The notes below the pieces were generated by a model. The model saw only the letters and a list, made by a program, of their open reading frames with translations, ran no database searches and was not told where the DNA came from. A program made the position numbers and the translations under genes. Shown piece after piece: positions 8,004 to 16,358 of a stretch of 64,000 bases of DNA. Source of the stretch: Pseudomonas baltica (lineage in GTDB: Bacteria > Pseudomonadota > Gammaproteobacteria > Pseudomonadales > Pseudomonadaceae); assembly GCF_014235765.1 (NCBI RefSeq), contig NZ_JACMYH010000010.1:1-64000 (forward strand). Reading direction: 5' to 3'. Within the stretch, counting starts at the first letter, position 1, and every line of letters starts with the position of its first letter.

Positions 8004-8930
8004 TCAGGCCAATACGGGCCGAGGATCGAGCAACAGCTCCTGCAGCCATTGCACCAGCAGTCGGGCTGCCGGCGACAGCGGGTTGGCATGCCACTTGTAG
8101 ACTCCCAACGCATCGCCCATGGACCACTGCTTGTCGAACAGGCGCACCAGCCTGCCGTCCGCCAGCATCTGGCGCGTGGTCATTCCCCAGCCCAAGGCCA
8201 CACCGTGACCTTCCAAGGCTGCCTGCATCATGACCGGGAAACTGTTGAAGCCCATGCCTTGGCTGCCAACGCGAAACGATGCACCGACGCTTTCCAGCCA
8301 TTGATCCCAGATCACGAAGTCCTGCGCACGGGGTTCGTAATGCAACAGTCGGCACTTGGGCAGAGTGTCCAGGCTCAGCCACGGGGCGATGCTCTTGAAG
8401 TAGTCGGGGCTGCAGACCGGGAACACTTCATCGGGCGCGCTGAACAGCAGCACGTGATCGGCACTGGCCCGGCCCATGGTCTGCACCGCCACGTCGAAAC
8501 GCTCACGCTCCTCGCCTATGGCCGCCAGCGTGGAATGCAGCTTGAGCTCGATATGCGGATGTTTCTGGTGAAAGCCGGCCAGCGCCGGCATGAACAGGTA
8601 GAACGCTTCCACCAACTGCGACGACAGCACCACGGTACCGGCCGACGACTGCTGCTGACGCAGCTTTTCGGTCTGCCGAGCGATATCGAACAGGGCGGCC
8701 GCGACCGTTTGGCGATAGCTTTCGCCTGCATCGGTGAGGAAAACCCCGCGGCTTTTGCGATCGAACAGTTGCACGCCCAGGCTTTCTTCAAGCGAGCGAA
8801 CCTGGCGACTGATCGCGGTCTGGGTCAGGTGGAGCTCTTCTGCCGCTCGAGAAAAACTCTGCAGCCGGGCGGCGGCTTCGAAGGGAATCAACGTTGATAG
8901 AGGCGGCAGCTTGCGCCGAAGGTTTTCCAT
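8004..8930 (-). CDS. LysR-family transcriptional regulator
   Basis: 308 aa, standard LysR length. The N-terminal winged helix-turn-helix is clear: PFEAAARLQSFSRAAEELHLTQ, then ISRQVRSLEESLGVQLF. The rest is a LysR substrate-binding domain, GcvA-like by its start (PPLSTLIPFEAAARL). I chose ATG 8930; a TTG start at 8969 would run through the palindromic operator at 8961-8973. It is divergent from the exporter gene with 62 bp between, and convergent with the APS kinase gene. This position inside the cluster makes it the likely pathway regulator; the inducer is unknown. Confidence 0.85.
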   Translation of the reverse strand: MENLRRKLPPLSTLIPFEAAARLQSFSRAAEELHLTQTAISRQVRSLEESLGVQLFDRKSRGVFLTDAGESYRQTVAAALFDIARQTEKLRQQQSSAGTVVLSSQLVEAFYLFMPALAGFHQKHPHIELKLHSTLAAIGEERERFDVAVQTMGRASADHVLLFSAPDEVFPVCSPDYFKSIAPWLSLDTLPKCRLLHYEPRAQDFVIWDQWLESVGASFRVGSQGMGFNSFPVMMQAALEGHGVALGWGMTTRQMLADGRLVRLFDKQWSMGDALGVYKWHANPLSPAARLLVQWLQELLLDPRPVLA

Positions 8931-8960
8931 AACCTGAAGTTGCTCTGGGCGACGAAATGG

Positions 8961-8973
8961 TCGTTTCAAACGA
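8961..8973. promoter_or_regulatory. LysR-type operator palindrome
   Basis: TCGTTTCAAACGA is a perfect 6-1-6 palindrome with the T-N11-A form of LysR binding sites. It sits in the 62-bp gap between the divergent lysR and eamA-type genes, so it can serve both autoregulation and control of the exporter-megasynthase operon. A near copy lies at 2123-2135. Confidence 0.6.
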
Positions 8974-8992
8974 TGTCATCTTTTGACGCATC

Positions 8993-9937
8993 ATGCAAAG
9001 ACTGACCGCCTGGGTTCTGCGCATGGAACAGCGACCGCTTCTCCGCGACACACGCTCAAGCGTATCGCTGATCACCGCTTCGGTATTTCTGGTGTCCGCC
9101 TCCGATGCGCTGATCAAACTGGGCAGTGCCGATTTCACGGTATGGCAGCTGTACGTCGTTCGCTCCTCGATCGCCATTGCCCTGCTCCTGCTGTGGCTAG
9201 GTTTTTCGCGAAGTGCCGGCCTGTGGCGCAACCTGATCTGCGACCGCTGGATACTCCTGCGCAGCGCCGCCTTGACCCTGATGTGGATCGCCTTCTATGC
9301 GGCCCTGCCGCACATGAGCCTGAGCCTGGCCGCACTGGCGCTCTACACCGCGCCGCTGTTCATTGCCCTGCTGTCGGCGCTGGTGCTGCGCGAAACGGTG
9401 AGCCCAAACCGCTGGCTGGCCATCGCCTTGGGCTTCGTCGGTGTGCTGATCATTCTGCGCCCAACGGCTGCCGATTTTTCCGGCATGACCCTGCTGCCGG
9501 TGCTGGCAGCCCTGCTCTATGCCGTGGCCGCCGTACTGACCCGTGCCCGCTGCAGCGATCGCTCGGCGCTGGTGCTGGCGCTGAACCTGAACCTGTGTCT
9601 GTGCCTGGTCGGCGCGACGATGCTGCTGGGCCACCAACTGCTCGGTACGCCCCAACCATCACTGCCGAGCGACTTCCTGGCGCCGCACTGGGTAGTGCTG
9701 GGGCCTGTGCAGTGGTTACTGATGGGCGTGCTCGCGGTCCTCATGGTGCTGATGAGCGCCGGCGTGGCAAAGGCCTACCAGATCGGTCCGAGCGCAGTCG
9801 TGGGCGCCTTCGATTACAGCTATCTGCTGTTCGCGATGTTCTGGGGCTTTGTTCTTTTCAAGGAAATACCCGATACAGGCATGGTTTTGGGCATGGGCCT
9901 GATTGCTGCATCCGGAGTCTGGGTGCTGCGTAGCTGA
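8993..9937 (+). CDS. EamA/DMT-family membrane transporter
   Basis: 314 aa with about ten hydrophobic helices arranged as two EamA repeats (roughly residues 25-155 and 165-310). ALYTAPLFIALLSALVLRE in the first repeat and FAMFWGFVLFKEIPDTGMV in the second are typical end-of-repeat motifs. Such proteins export amino acids, metabolites or nucleotide sugars across the inner membrane. As first gene of the operon that holds the megasynthase, it is the likely exporter of the cluster product, though import is not excluded. No strong ribosome-binding site precedes ATG 8993; ATG 9023 is also possible. Confidence 0.8.
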   Translation: MQRLTAWVLRMEQRPLLRDTRSSVSLITASVFLVSASDALIKLGSADFTVWQLYVVRSSIAIALLLLWLGFSRSAGLWRNLICDRWILLRSAALTLMWIAFYAALPHMSLSLAALALYTAPLFIALLSALVLRETVSPNRWLAIALGFVGVLIILRPTAADFSGMTLLPVLAALLYAVAAVLTRARCSDRSALVLALNLNLCLCLVGATMLLGHQLLGTPQPSLPSDFLAPHWVVLGPVQWLLMGVLAVLMVLMSAGVAKAYQIGPSAVVGAFDYSYLLFAMFWGFVLFKEIPDTGMVLGMGLIAASGVWVLRS

Positions 9938-9951
9938 CCAAGGAGCTGGAC

Positions 9952-12900
9952 ATGTTGATGCGACCGCTGCGAGTGATCATCTGGGCCGTATCCAGAAGCC
10001 GCTCTACTGCACTCGAACGCTGCGTGATGGAACACCCTGCCGTGCACGTGCTTCACGAACGGCTGAGCGAACCGTTCCTGATGCAGCACTGGCCCGACAA
10101 GTACCGCAGCGTGCTCGACACCCGCCGCAGGACCGGCAACCGGGAGCCTGTCCCGACCTACGGCCAGGCCTTGGAGGCACTCGCCCGCGGCCCGCTGCCT
10201 GCGGGCAAGTCCGTGTTGCTGAGCAAGGAAATCGCCTGGTTCTGCGACTTCGCCCAGATCGACGATGGCTGGCTGCAGCAGTTCAAGCACGTGTTTCTGG
10301 TGCGCGAGCCACTGGCGGTCATGCGCTCGCTGTACCGCGTCGGCACTCAGGGCGAAAGTACCTGGTTCGATCCCGACGAGTCAGGGTTCGAGGAGCTGCT
10401 GGCACTGTACTGGCGCGTGCAGCGGGCGTGTCCGGCCCAGAGTCTGCTGGCCCTGGAAAGCGATCACGACCTGATGCAGGACAGCACAGGCGGCTTGAGC
10501 TCGCTGTGCGATTTCATGAGCGTGCCGTTCAATGCAGCCATGCTGCAATGGCAAGCGCAAGAGGTGCCCGCCTGGCAGTTTTTCAAGGGCTGGCACGAAG
10601 AAGCACAGCGTTCGACCGGTTTCGCAGCGGTGCACCATCCCGAACAGGCCTATCCTGCGGTGGTCGGCGAACGCGCAACCACTGCCCAACCCACCTGGCG
10701 ATTCTTCGCCCTGCTGGCTGGCCGGCATCGGCCGGGAAGTCCAACCGGCATGCTGCGCAGTCTGCATCGCACGCCGTCGGCGCAGCTGGATATCGTCCTG
10801 TTGCACCGTGGCGAGGAAGACCTCAGCCATCTGCTCTGGAGCATTGCCCAATTTCCCGAAGCTAACTGCCATGCCCTCGACACATCGTCACTGATGTCCA
10901 CGGACGCGGGGAAACTGCCCGAGCTGCATGACCTGGTCGGCCAGCCATTGCTGCTGGCCTGCAGCGAAGCGGGCGCCGCCGGGCAGCAACAGCTGCTCGA
11001 CCGGCTGGCGGCACAGACGTGCGTGATCGGCCTGCTGACCGAAACCGGCTTCCATCTGCTCGATGCCCAAGGCCGGACCGGCCCCTCGCCATTGCCCGCG
11101 CCCCAAGCCTGTGCCTTGCACCTGCAGCGCTTGCGCGAACGCAGCCTCGATGACTGGGCGACGTTCAACCATTACAACCAAAGCACGGCAGCCGTTCCCG
11201 ATTGGCTGGACACGTTCACCGCCGCCGTGGCTGCCGACCCGGATCACATTGCCGTCAGCGATGGACGCGACAGCCTGACCCTACGGCAGTTGCACGACCG
11301 CGCACAGCAACTGGCCAGGGTTCTGCAAGCCCGCCTGGTGCCTGATGCATGGGCGGTGCTGTTCAAGCGCAAGAATATTCACACCGCCGTTGCCATGACT
11401 GCCTGTGCCCTGGCAGGCCGGCCGTATCTCGAGGTACCTGCCTGGTACAGCGCTGACCATTGCCAGCAGTTGCTGGAGCGCCTGGGCGAGTGCCTGGTGC
11501 TGTGCGACGCCGATAGCGCACGGCAACTGCCGGCGGCACAACCTCATATGCTGGAAGGCCAGTTTGCCCGCCAGGCACCTGCGGACTGCCCGCCGTGGGC
11601 TCGCACGCGTTCGTCGATCGCCTACGGTCTGTTGACCTCGGGCACCAGCGGCCCGGCCAAGGTGGCACTGATGCCAGCGCCGGCCATGCTCGACTCCCTG
11701 AACCTGTGGCAGAGCTACCTGCAGCCGGGGCAACGCGTAGGCCTGAATGCCTGGCTCACCGGCTACCTGTATTACCCGCTGCTCAGCCGATGCACCACGG
11801 TGGTCATTGCCGATGAGGTGGTGCTGGATCCGCTGCGCCTGATGCACTTCATCGCCGACAACCACTTGCAGCAGATCATGATCACCCCCTCGCTGTTGCA
11901 GGGGCTGGCCCGTGAAGAGATTCGCTTCGTGTCCTGCTGTACCGGCCTGCGGGTACTCTGGAGCAGCGGCGAGAGCCTGTCGGCGGCCCTGCGTTCACAG
12001 GTACAGGCCTTGCTGCCCGACTGCTGCCTGATCGACCTGTACGGCTCCAACGAAGCCGGCGACGTTGCGCTCAGGCACGAAGACGGCACCTTGCAGTTGA
12101 TCAAGGGCGTGGAGGCACGCGTGCTCGACCGGCAAGGCCAGGCCGTGCCCCGCGGCGCTGCGGGCCACCTGCACCTGCGCACCCCGGGGCTGTTGCGCGG
12201 CTACCTCGGCCAGCCCAGCGGCGTGCCGCTACCCAACGGCGGGCTGTTCGACACAGGGGACCGTGTGGTCTGGCTGGGCAATGGCCGCCTGCGGTTGCTC
12301 GGGCGCGACAGTGCCCACCTCAAGATACGTGGCTACAAGGTGCATCCGGAACACGTCGAACAAGTCTTGAACAGCCACCCACTGGTAGTCCAGAGCCACA
12401 TCGGCAGCCGGCACGAAGGCGCCGCTCGCCAGTTGCTGGCCTACGTCGTCCCCGCAAGCCCCGAGCATCTGCCCACGGCCACGGCCCTGCGCGCGTGGGC
12501 CAGCCTGCACCTGCCGTTCTTTGCCGTGCCCAGCGCCTACTACGCCGTGGCCAGTCTGGGGGCGGGTCACAATCAGAAGCGCGGGGCGCTGAGCGACGCG
12601 CACTCGAGCCAGGCCGTGCCACTGCCCGAGGATGAGGTGTCGCTGACCGCCACCCAGGCCCAGGTTTCCACGGTGTGGCAGGCAGTGTTGGGCAACGATA
12701 TTCCCGCATTGCACCCGGACGATGATTTCTTCGACCGCGGCGGTAGCCTGCAACTGAGCGAACTGCTGCTCGAACTCAACCACAGCTTCGACGTGCAGCT
12801 TTCCCTGGCCGCGCTGCTCGAAGACACCCGCCTGCAAGGCATGGCACTGGCCATCGACCGCACTCGGGCCGGGCTGCCCGCCGCAGCGATCCTGCGCGAA

Positions 12901-14037
12901 GTCGCCGTGGAGGCGGCGCGCTACGCATTCATTCCCGGACCGCAGCGCGGGGAAGACATTCTTCACACCTATCGGACCAAACCAGGCAAGCGCGTCCTGC
13001 TGACCGGCGCCACGGGCTTTTTCGGCGCCTTCCTGCTCGCCGCCCTGGCCCGCCAGCCCGAGGTCGAGCAGGTCATTTGCCTGGTGCGCGCCCAGAACCT
13101 GAGTGACGCGCGTCGGCGCTGCCTGGGCAACCTGCAGCGTCATGGCCTGGTACCGCCCGGCGTGCCCCTGGACTGGCTCGGCAAGCTGCAGATGGAATGC
13201 GCCGACCTGGCGGCCGAGCATTTGGGCCTATCGCCCGTCGCCTACCAGAGCCTCACGCAGACCGCGGATTGCGTGGTGCATGCCGGGGCCGAGGTCAATT
13301 GGGTCAAGCCTTACGCCAACCTGGTGCGGTGCAATGTCGAAGGCACCGCCCAAGTCGTCCAATTGGCCCTCAACGGTTCGATGCCGCTGCTCATGGTCTC
13401 GACCCTGGCCGCAGGCGGCAGCGCGCGGACCGGGTACGAGGAAAGCAAGCATGTGGCCGAAGCCTTTGCACTGAACGCTGCACGCGAACATGGCCTGCCG
13501 GTCATCATCGCCCGCTGTGGCGACCTGGCCGCGCCGCTCGAGGTCGAGCACAGTACGATCAATGACAACGACTACGTGTGCCTGCTGCTGGGCGCCTGCC
13601 TGTTGCTGGGGTGCTGGCCGGCCGACCTGGAAGGGGGCGTCAATCTGACGCCGGTAGACGTTGCCGCACAGATCATGGCAAGCCTGGCAGTCCAGGCGCC
13701 CGCCGGCAAACTGGGTCGGGCCTCGAACCTGTGCCACCCACACGGCGCGCTGTCCTGGCGAACCCTTTGCGGCTGGGTGGCCGACAACCTCGCACCGGGC
13801 AGTTTCGCACCGCTGCCTCTGGCACGCTGGCGGCTGCGCCTGGACAACGACCCGCGTCAACACCCGATCATTGCCAAGACCCGCCTGATTCTGCCGATGA
13901 TTCTCGACGACCTGGCCGCCGCACCGCCGCACAACGATTTCGAGTTTCCCGCCACTTCTCCGATTCGCCTCAGCGCGCAATGGGCCGCCCGGCTGACTCG
14001 GCAATTGCTGCAGACCCTCGGGCAGGCCAGTCGATGA
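9952..14037 (+). CDS. sulfotransferase - adenylation - carrier - thioester reductase megasynthase
   Basis: 1361 aa. Residues 1-~250 are a PAPS-type sulfotransferase: phosphosulfate loop WAVSRSRSTALER (11-23) and 3'-phosphate motif VFLVREPLAVMRS with Arg118 and Ser126. Residues ~255-400 are unassigned. An adenylation domain follows (~405-880): LLTSGTSG (560-567), LYGSNEAGD (696-704), FDTGD (766-770), KIRGYK (791-796) and the A10-type Lys876. The carrier has FFDRGGSLQ with attachment Ser932. The reductase has TGATGFFG (1018-1025) and Tyr1162-xxx-Lys1166. There is no condensation domain, so it should activate one acid and release it as aldehyde or alcohol, like a carboxylic acid reductase. The position of the amino-binding Asp235 aligns by eye with Ala600. 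AAGGAG lies six bases before the ATG. Confidence 0.85.
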   Translation: MLMRPLRVIIWAVSRSRSTALERCVMEHPAVHVLHERLSEPFLMQHWPDKYRSVLDTRRRTGNREPVPTYGQALEALARGPLPAGKSVLLSKEIAWFCDFAQIDDGWLQQFKHVFLVREPLAVMRSLYRVGTQGESTWFDPDESGFEELLALYWRVQRACPAQSLLALESDHDLMQDSTGGLSSLCDFMSVPFNAAMLQWQAQEVPAWQFFKGWHEEAQRSTGFAAVHHPEQAYPAVVGERATTAQPTWRFFALLAGRHRPGSPTGMLRSLHRTPSAQLDIVLLHRGEEDLSHLLWSIAQFPEANCHALDTSSLMSTDAGKLPELHDLVGQPLLLACSEAGAAGQQQLLDRLAAQTCVIGLLTETGFHLLDAQGRTGPSPLPAPQACALHLQRLRERSLDDWATFNHYNQSTAAVPDWLDTFTAAVAADPDHIAVSDGRDSLTLRQLHDRAQQLARVLQARLVPDAWAVLFKRKNIHTAVAMTACALAGRPYLEVPAWYSADHCQQLLERLGECLVLCDADSARQLPAAQPHMLEGQFARQAPADCPPWARTRSSIAYGLLTSGTSGPAKVALMPAPAMLDSLNLWQSYLQPGQRVGLNAWLTGYLYYPLLSRCTTVVIADEVVLDPLRLMHFIADNHLQQIMITPSLLQGLAREEIRFVSCCTGLRVLWSSGESLSAALRSQVQALLPDCCLIDLYGSNEAGDVALRHEDGTLQLIKGVEARVLDRQGQAVPRGAAGHLHLRTPGLLRGYLGQPSGVPLPNGGLFDTGDRVVWLGNGRLRLLGRDSAHLKIRGYKVHPEHVEQVLNSHPLVVQSHIGSRHEGAARQLLAYVVPASPEHLPTATALRAWASLHLPFFAVPSAYYAVASLGAGHNQKRGALSDAHSSQAVPLPEDEVSLTATQAQVSTVWQAVLGNDIPALHPDDDFFDRGGSLQLSELLLELNHSFDVQLSLAALLEDTRLQGMALAIDRTRAGLPAAAILREVAVEAARYAFIPGPQRGEDILHTYRTKPGKRVLLTGATGFFGAFLLAALARQPEVEQVICLVRAQNLSDARRRCLGNLQRHGLVPPGVPLDWLGKLQMECADLAAEHLGLSPVAYQSLTQTADCVVHAGAEVNWVKPYANLVRCNVEGTAQVVQLALNGSMPLLMVSTLAAGGSARTGYEESKHVAEAFALNAAREHGLPVIIARCGDLAAPLEVEHSTINDNDYVCLLLGACLLLGCWPADLEGGVNLTPVDVAAQIMASLAVQAPAGKLGRASNLCHPHGALSWRTLCGWVADNLAPGSFAPLPLARWRLRLDNDPRQHPIIAKTRLILPMILDDLAAAPPHNDFEFPATSPIRLSAQWAARLTRQLLQTLGQASR

Positions 14038-15071
14038 ATGGGCGAATGGTCACCGCCTGGGCGGCCGCGCAACGCCAGCGTGAACTGATGACGCTCAGCT
14101 ACCGCAGCCCGCCGCTGCGTCCAATGGACGTGGAGATTCAGGTCACCCATTGCGGTCTGTGCAGCAGCGATCTGCACCTGATAGATGGCCACTGGGGCGA
14201 TGCCAGTGTCTACCCCCAGGTGTGCGGGCATGAAGTGATCGGCCGCGTCAGCGCCGTGGGTGAAAACGTAGCCGGGGTGCGCGTGGGCCAACGCGTCGGC
14301 GTCGGCTGGTACCGCAGCGCCTGCCTAGCCTGTGAATTCTGCCTGCGTGGCGAGGAGCAGCACTGCCCCTGCCTGATCGCTACCTGCACTCACGGAGAGC
14401 ACGGCGGGCTGGCCGACTACCTGTACTGCGACAGCCGTTTCGTGTTCCCCATCCCCGACGAGCTGAGCAGCGAACACGCCGCGCCCCTGCTGTGCGCCGG
14501 CGTCACAGTGCACACGGCGCTCAAGCGCGCCACCTGGCCCGGCATGGCCGTCGGCATCGTCGGCATCGGTGGCTTGGGCCATCTTGCCATCCAGTTCGCG
14601 GCCAAGCGCGGCTGCCGCGTCACAGCGCTCTCGAGCAGTCCGCACAAGCAGCGCGATGCCCTGACCCTGGGCGCCAACCGTTTCGTCGACCTGAGTAAAT
14701 CGGTGGACTGCAAGCAAGTGCGCAATGCTTTCGACTACATTCTGGTGACCAGCGCGGTCGCCTGCGACTGGTCGGCCATCGTCGACATGCTCCGGCCCTT
14801 TGGCGTGCTGTGTTTCGCCGGCATGCCACCGCCGGTGACATTTGATGTCGCGGCCATGATGTACAAGACGTTGAGCATCACCACCGCCAACGTCGGCGGG
14901 CGTCAGGATATCCAAGACACCCTGGCTTTCGCGGCGGCGCGCCAAGTGCGGCCCTGGGTGCAGTCGTGGCCGCTGGAAGATGTCAACCACGCCATACGGC
15001 AATTGCGCAAAGGACGAGTCCACTATCGAGCGGTGATGCAGGTCGGCGAGGAGCCGGTCCAGGGGCTTTAG
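14034..15071 (+). CDS. zinc-dependent alcohol dehydrogenase, cinnamyl-alcohol-dehydrogenase-like
   Basis: 345 aa, medium-chain dehydrogenase family. Catalytic zinc ligands are in CGLCSSDLH and CGHE. The structural zinc site is a C-x2-C-x2-C-x7-C set (CLACEFCLRGEEQHC). GIGGLGHLAIQFA binds NADP(H). The family typically reduces aldehydes to primary alcohols. The start overlaps the megasynthase stop (ATGA), so the two are translationally coupled; the enzyme probably reduces the aldehyde released by the reductase domain. Met5 (14046) is an alternative start. Confidence 0.88.
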   Translation: MNGRMVTAWAAAQRQRELMTLSYRSPPLRPMDVEIQVTHCGLCSSDLHLIDGHWGDASVYPQVCGHEVIGRVSAVGENVAGVRVGQRVGVGWYRSACLACEFCLRGEEQHCPCLIATCTHGEHGGLADYLYCDSRFVFPIPDELSSEHAAPLLCAGVTVHTALKRATWPGMAVGIVGIGGLGHLAIQFAAKRGCRVTALSSSPHKQRDALTLGANRFVDLSKSVDCKQVRNAFDYILVTSAVACDWSAIVDMLRPFGVLCFAGMPPPVTFDVAAMMYKTLSITTANVGGRQDIQDTLAFAAARQVRPWVQSWPLEDVNHAIRQLRKGRVHYRAVMQVGEEPVQGL

Positions 15072-15161
15072 GCGCGGCTTGGGGGCGGCACTCCATTTGC
15101 CCCGCAGCCGCCCGTCTGCTAACGTCGCCCGGTTTCAATCCTTCTCGCCGAGACCGCTGCC

Positions 15162-15404
15162 ATGGCCCGCAAAAAAGCATCCCTGGATTTCGAACAATCC
15201 CTGGCCGACCTGCAGACGCTGGTCGAACGCCTGGAGAACGGCGAGCTGTCGCTGGAAGACTCGCTGAGCGCTTTCGAGAACGGCATCCGCCTTACCCGTG
15301 ACTGCCAGAGCGCGCTGGCCCAGGCCGAGCAGAAAGTGCAGGTCCTGCTGGAAAAGGACGGCGAGCTCACCGAAGAACCCTTCGATACGGAACAGCCTGA
15401 ATGA
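15162..15404 (+). CDS. xseB: exodeoxyribonuclease VII small subunit
   Basis: 80 aa, the usual size. FEQSLADLQTLVERLENGEL and the coiled-coil-like C-terminal half are characteristic. Several copies bind one XseA to form exonuclease VII, which degrades single-stranded DNA. It is first gene of a conserved xseB-ispA-dxs run, and its stop overlaps the ispA start. Confidence 0.95.
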   Translation: MARKKASLDFEQSLADLQTLVERLENGELSLEDSLSAFENGIRLTRDCQSALAQAEQKVQVLLEKDGELTEEPFDTEQPE

Positions 15405-16288
15405 TCGCCGCCTACCAGGCTCTCTGCCAACAGCGCGTGGACGGTGCCCTGCAAGACCTGTTCGTGCCGCCCTCGGCCGAGCTGACCCGGTTGTACCAGG
15501 CCATGCGCTACAGCGTCATGAACGGCGGCAAGCGGGTTCGTCCGCTGCTCGCCTACGCCGCCTGCGAGGCATTGGGCGCCGATGCCACCCAAGCCAATGG
15601 CGCCGCCTGTGCGGTGGAGCTGATCCACGCCTACTCGCTGGTGCACGACGACCTTCCGGCCATGGACGACGACGACCTGCGCCGTGGCCAGCCCACCACG
15701 CACAAGGCGTTCGACGAAGCCTGCGCGATCCTGGCCGGTGATGGCCTGCAAAGCCTGGCCTTCACCGCGCTGCTCGACCCAGCCCTGAGCCCGCAAAGCG
15801 ATGCCATACGACTGAGCATGGTCCAGGTGCTGGCCCAGGCTGCTGGCCCGGCGGGAATGGTCGGTGGCCAGGCCATCGACCTGGGCTCGGTGGGCCTGCA
15901 GTTGAACCAGCAGGCGCTCGAGTTCATGCACCGGCACAAGACCGGCGCCCTGATCGAGGCGAGCGTACGCCTCGGCGCGCTGGCCAGCGCGCGGGCGCAG
16001 CCGTCGCAGCTCGAGTGCCTGCAGACTTATGCGCAGGCGGTTGGGTTGGCTTTCCAGGTGCAGGACGACATCCTCGACGTCGAAAGCGATACCGCCACCC
16101 TGGGCAAGCGCCAGGGTGCCGATATCGCCTTGAACAAACCGACCTACCCGGCGCTGCTCGGGCTCGATGCGGCCAAGGCCTATGCGCTGGATCTGCGCGA
16201 TCAGGCGTTGCATGCATTGCGTCCGTTCGACGCCGCTGCCGAGCCGTTGCGCGAACTGGCGCGCTACATTGTGGCGCGACGCAACTGA
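15401..16288 (+). CDS. ispA: farnesyl diphosphate synthase
   Basis: 295 aa. Makes geranyl and farnesyl diphosphate from IPP and DMAPP for quinone and undecaprenyl lipids. The first aspartate-rich motif begins at Asp83-Asp84 (VHDDLPAMDDDDLRRG) and the second is QDDILD (Asp222, Asp223, Asp226). The GGKRVRP motif binds IPP phosphate. ATGA overlap with xseB. It is followed 70 bp later by dxs, so early and later isoprenoid steps are co-located. Confidence 0.96.
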   Translation: MIAAYQALCQQRVDGALQDLFVPPSAELTRLYQAMRYSVMNGGKRVRPLLAYAACEALGADATQANGAACAVELIHAYSLVHDDLPAMDDDDLRRGQPTTHKAFDEACAILAGDGLQSLAFTALLDPALSPQSDAIRLSMVQVLAQAAGPAGMVGGQAIDLGSVGLQLNQQALEFMHRHKTGALIEASVRLGALASARAQPSQLECLQTYAQAVGLAFQVQDDILDVESDTATLGKRQGADIALNKPTYPALLGLDAAKAYALDLRDQALHALRPFDAAAEPLRELARYIVARRN

Positions 16289-16358
16289 CGAGCGCGTGCG
16301 CACCCGACGCCGCATCAGGTAAACTGATCCATTCCTAGAACTCATAACGATTCGCCTG

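Noticed and set aside
8004..8969. Longer LysR frame from a TTG at 8969
   Set aside because: It would include the operator palindrome in the coding region and add residues not typical of LysR proteins.
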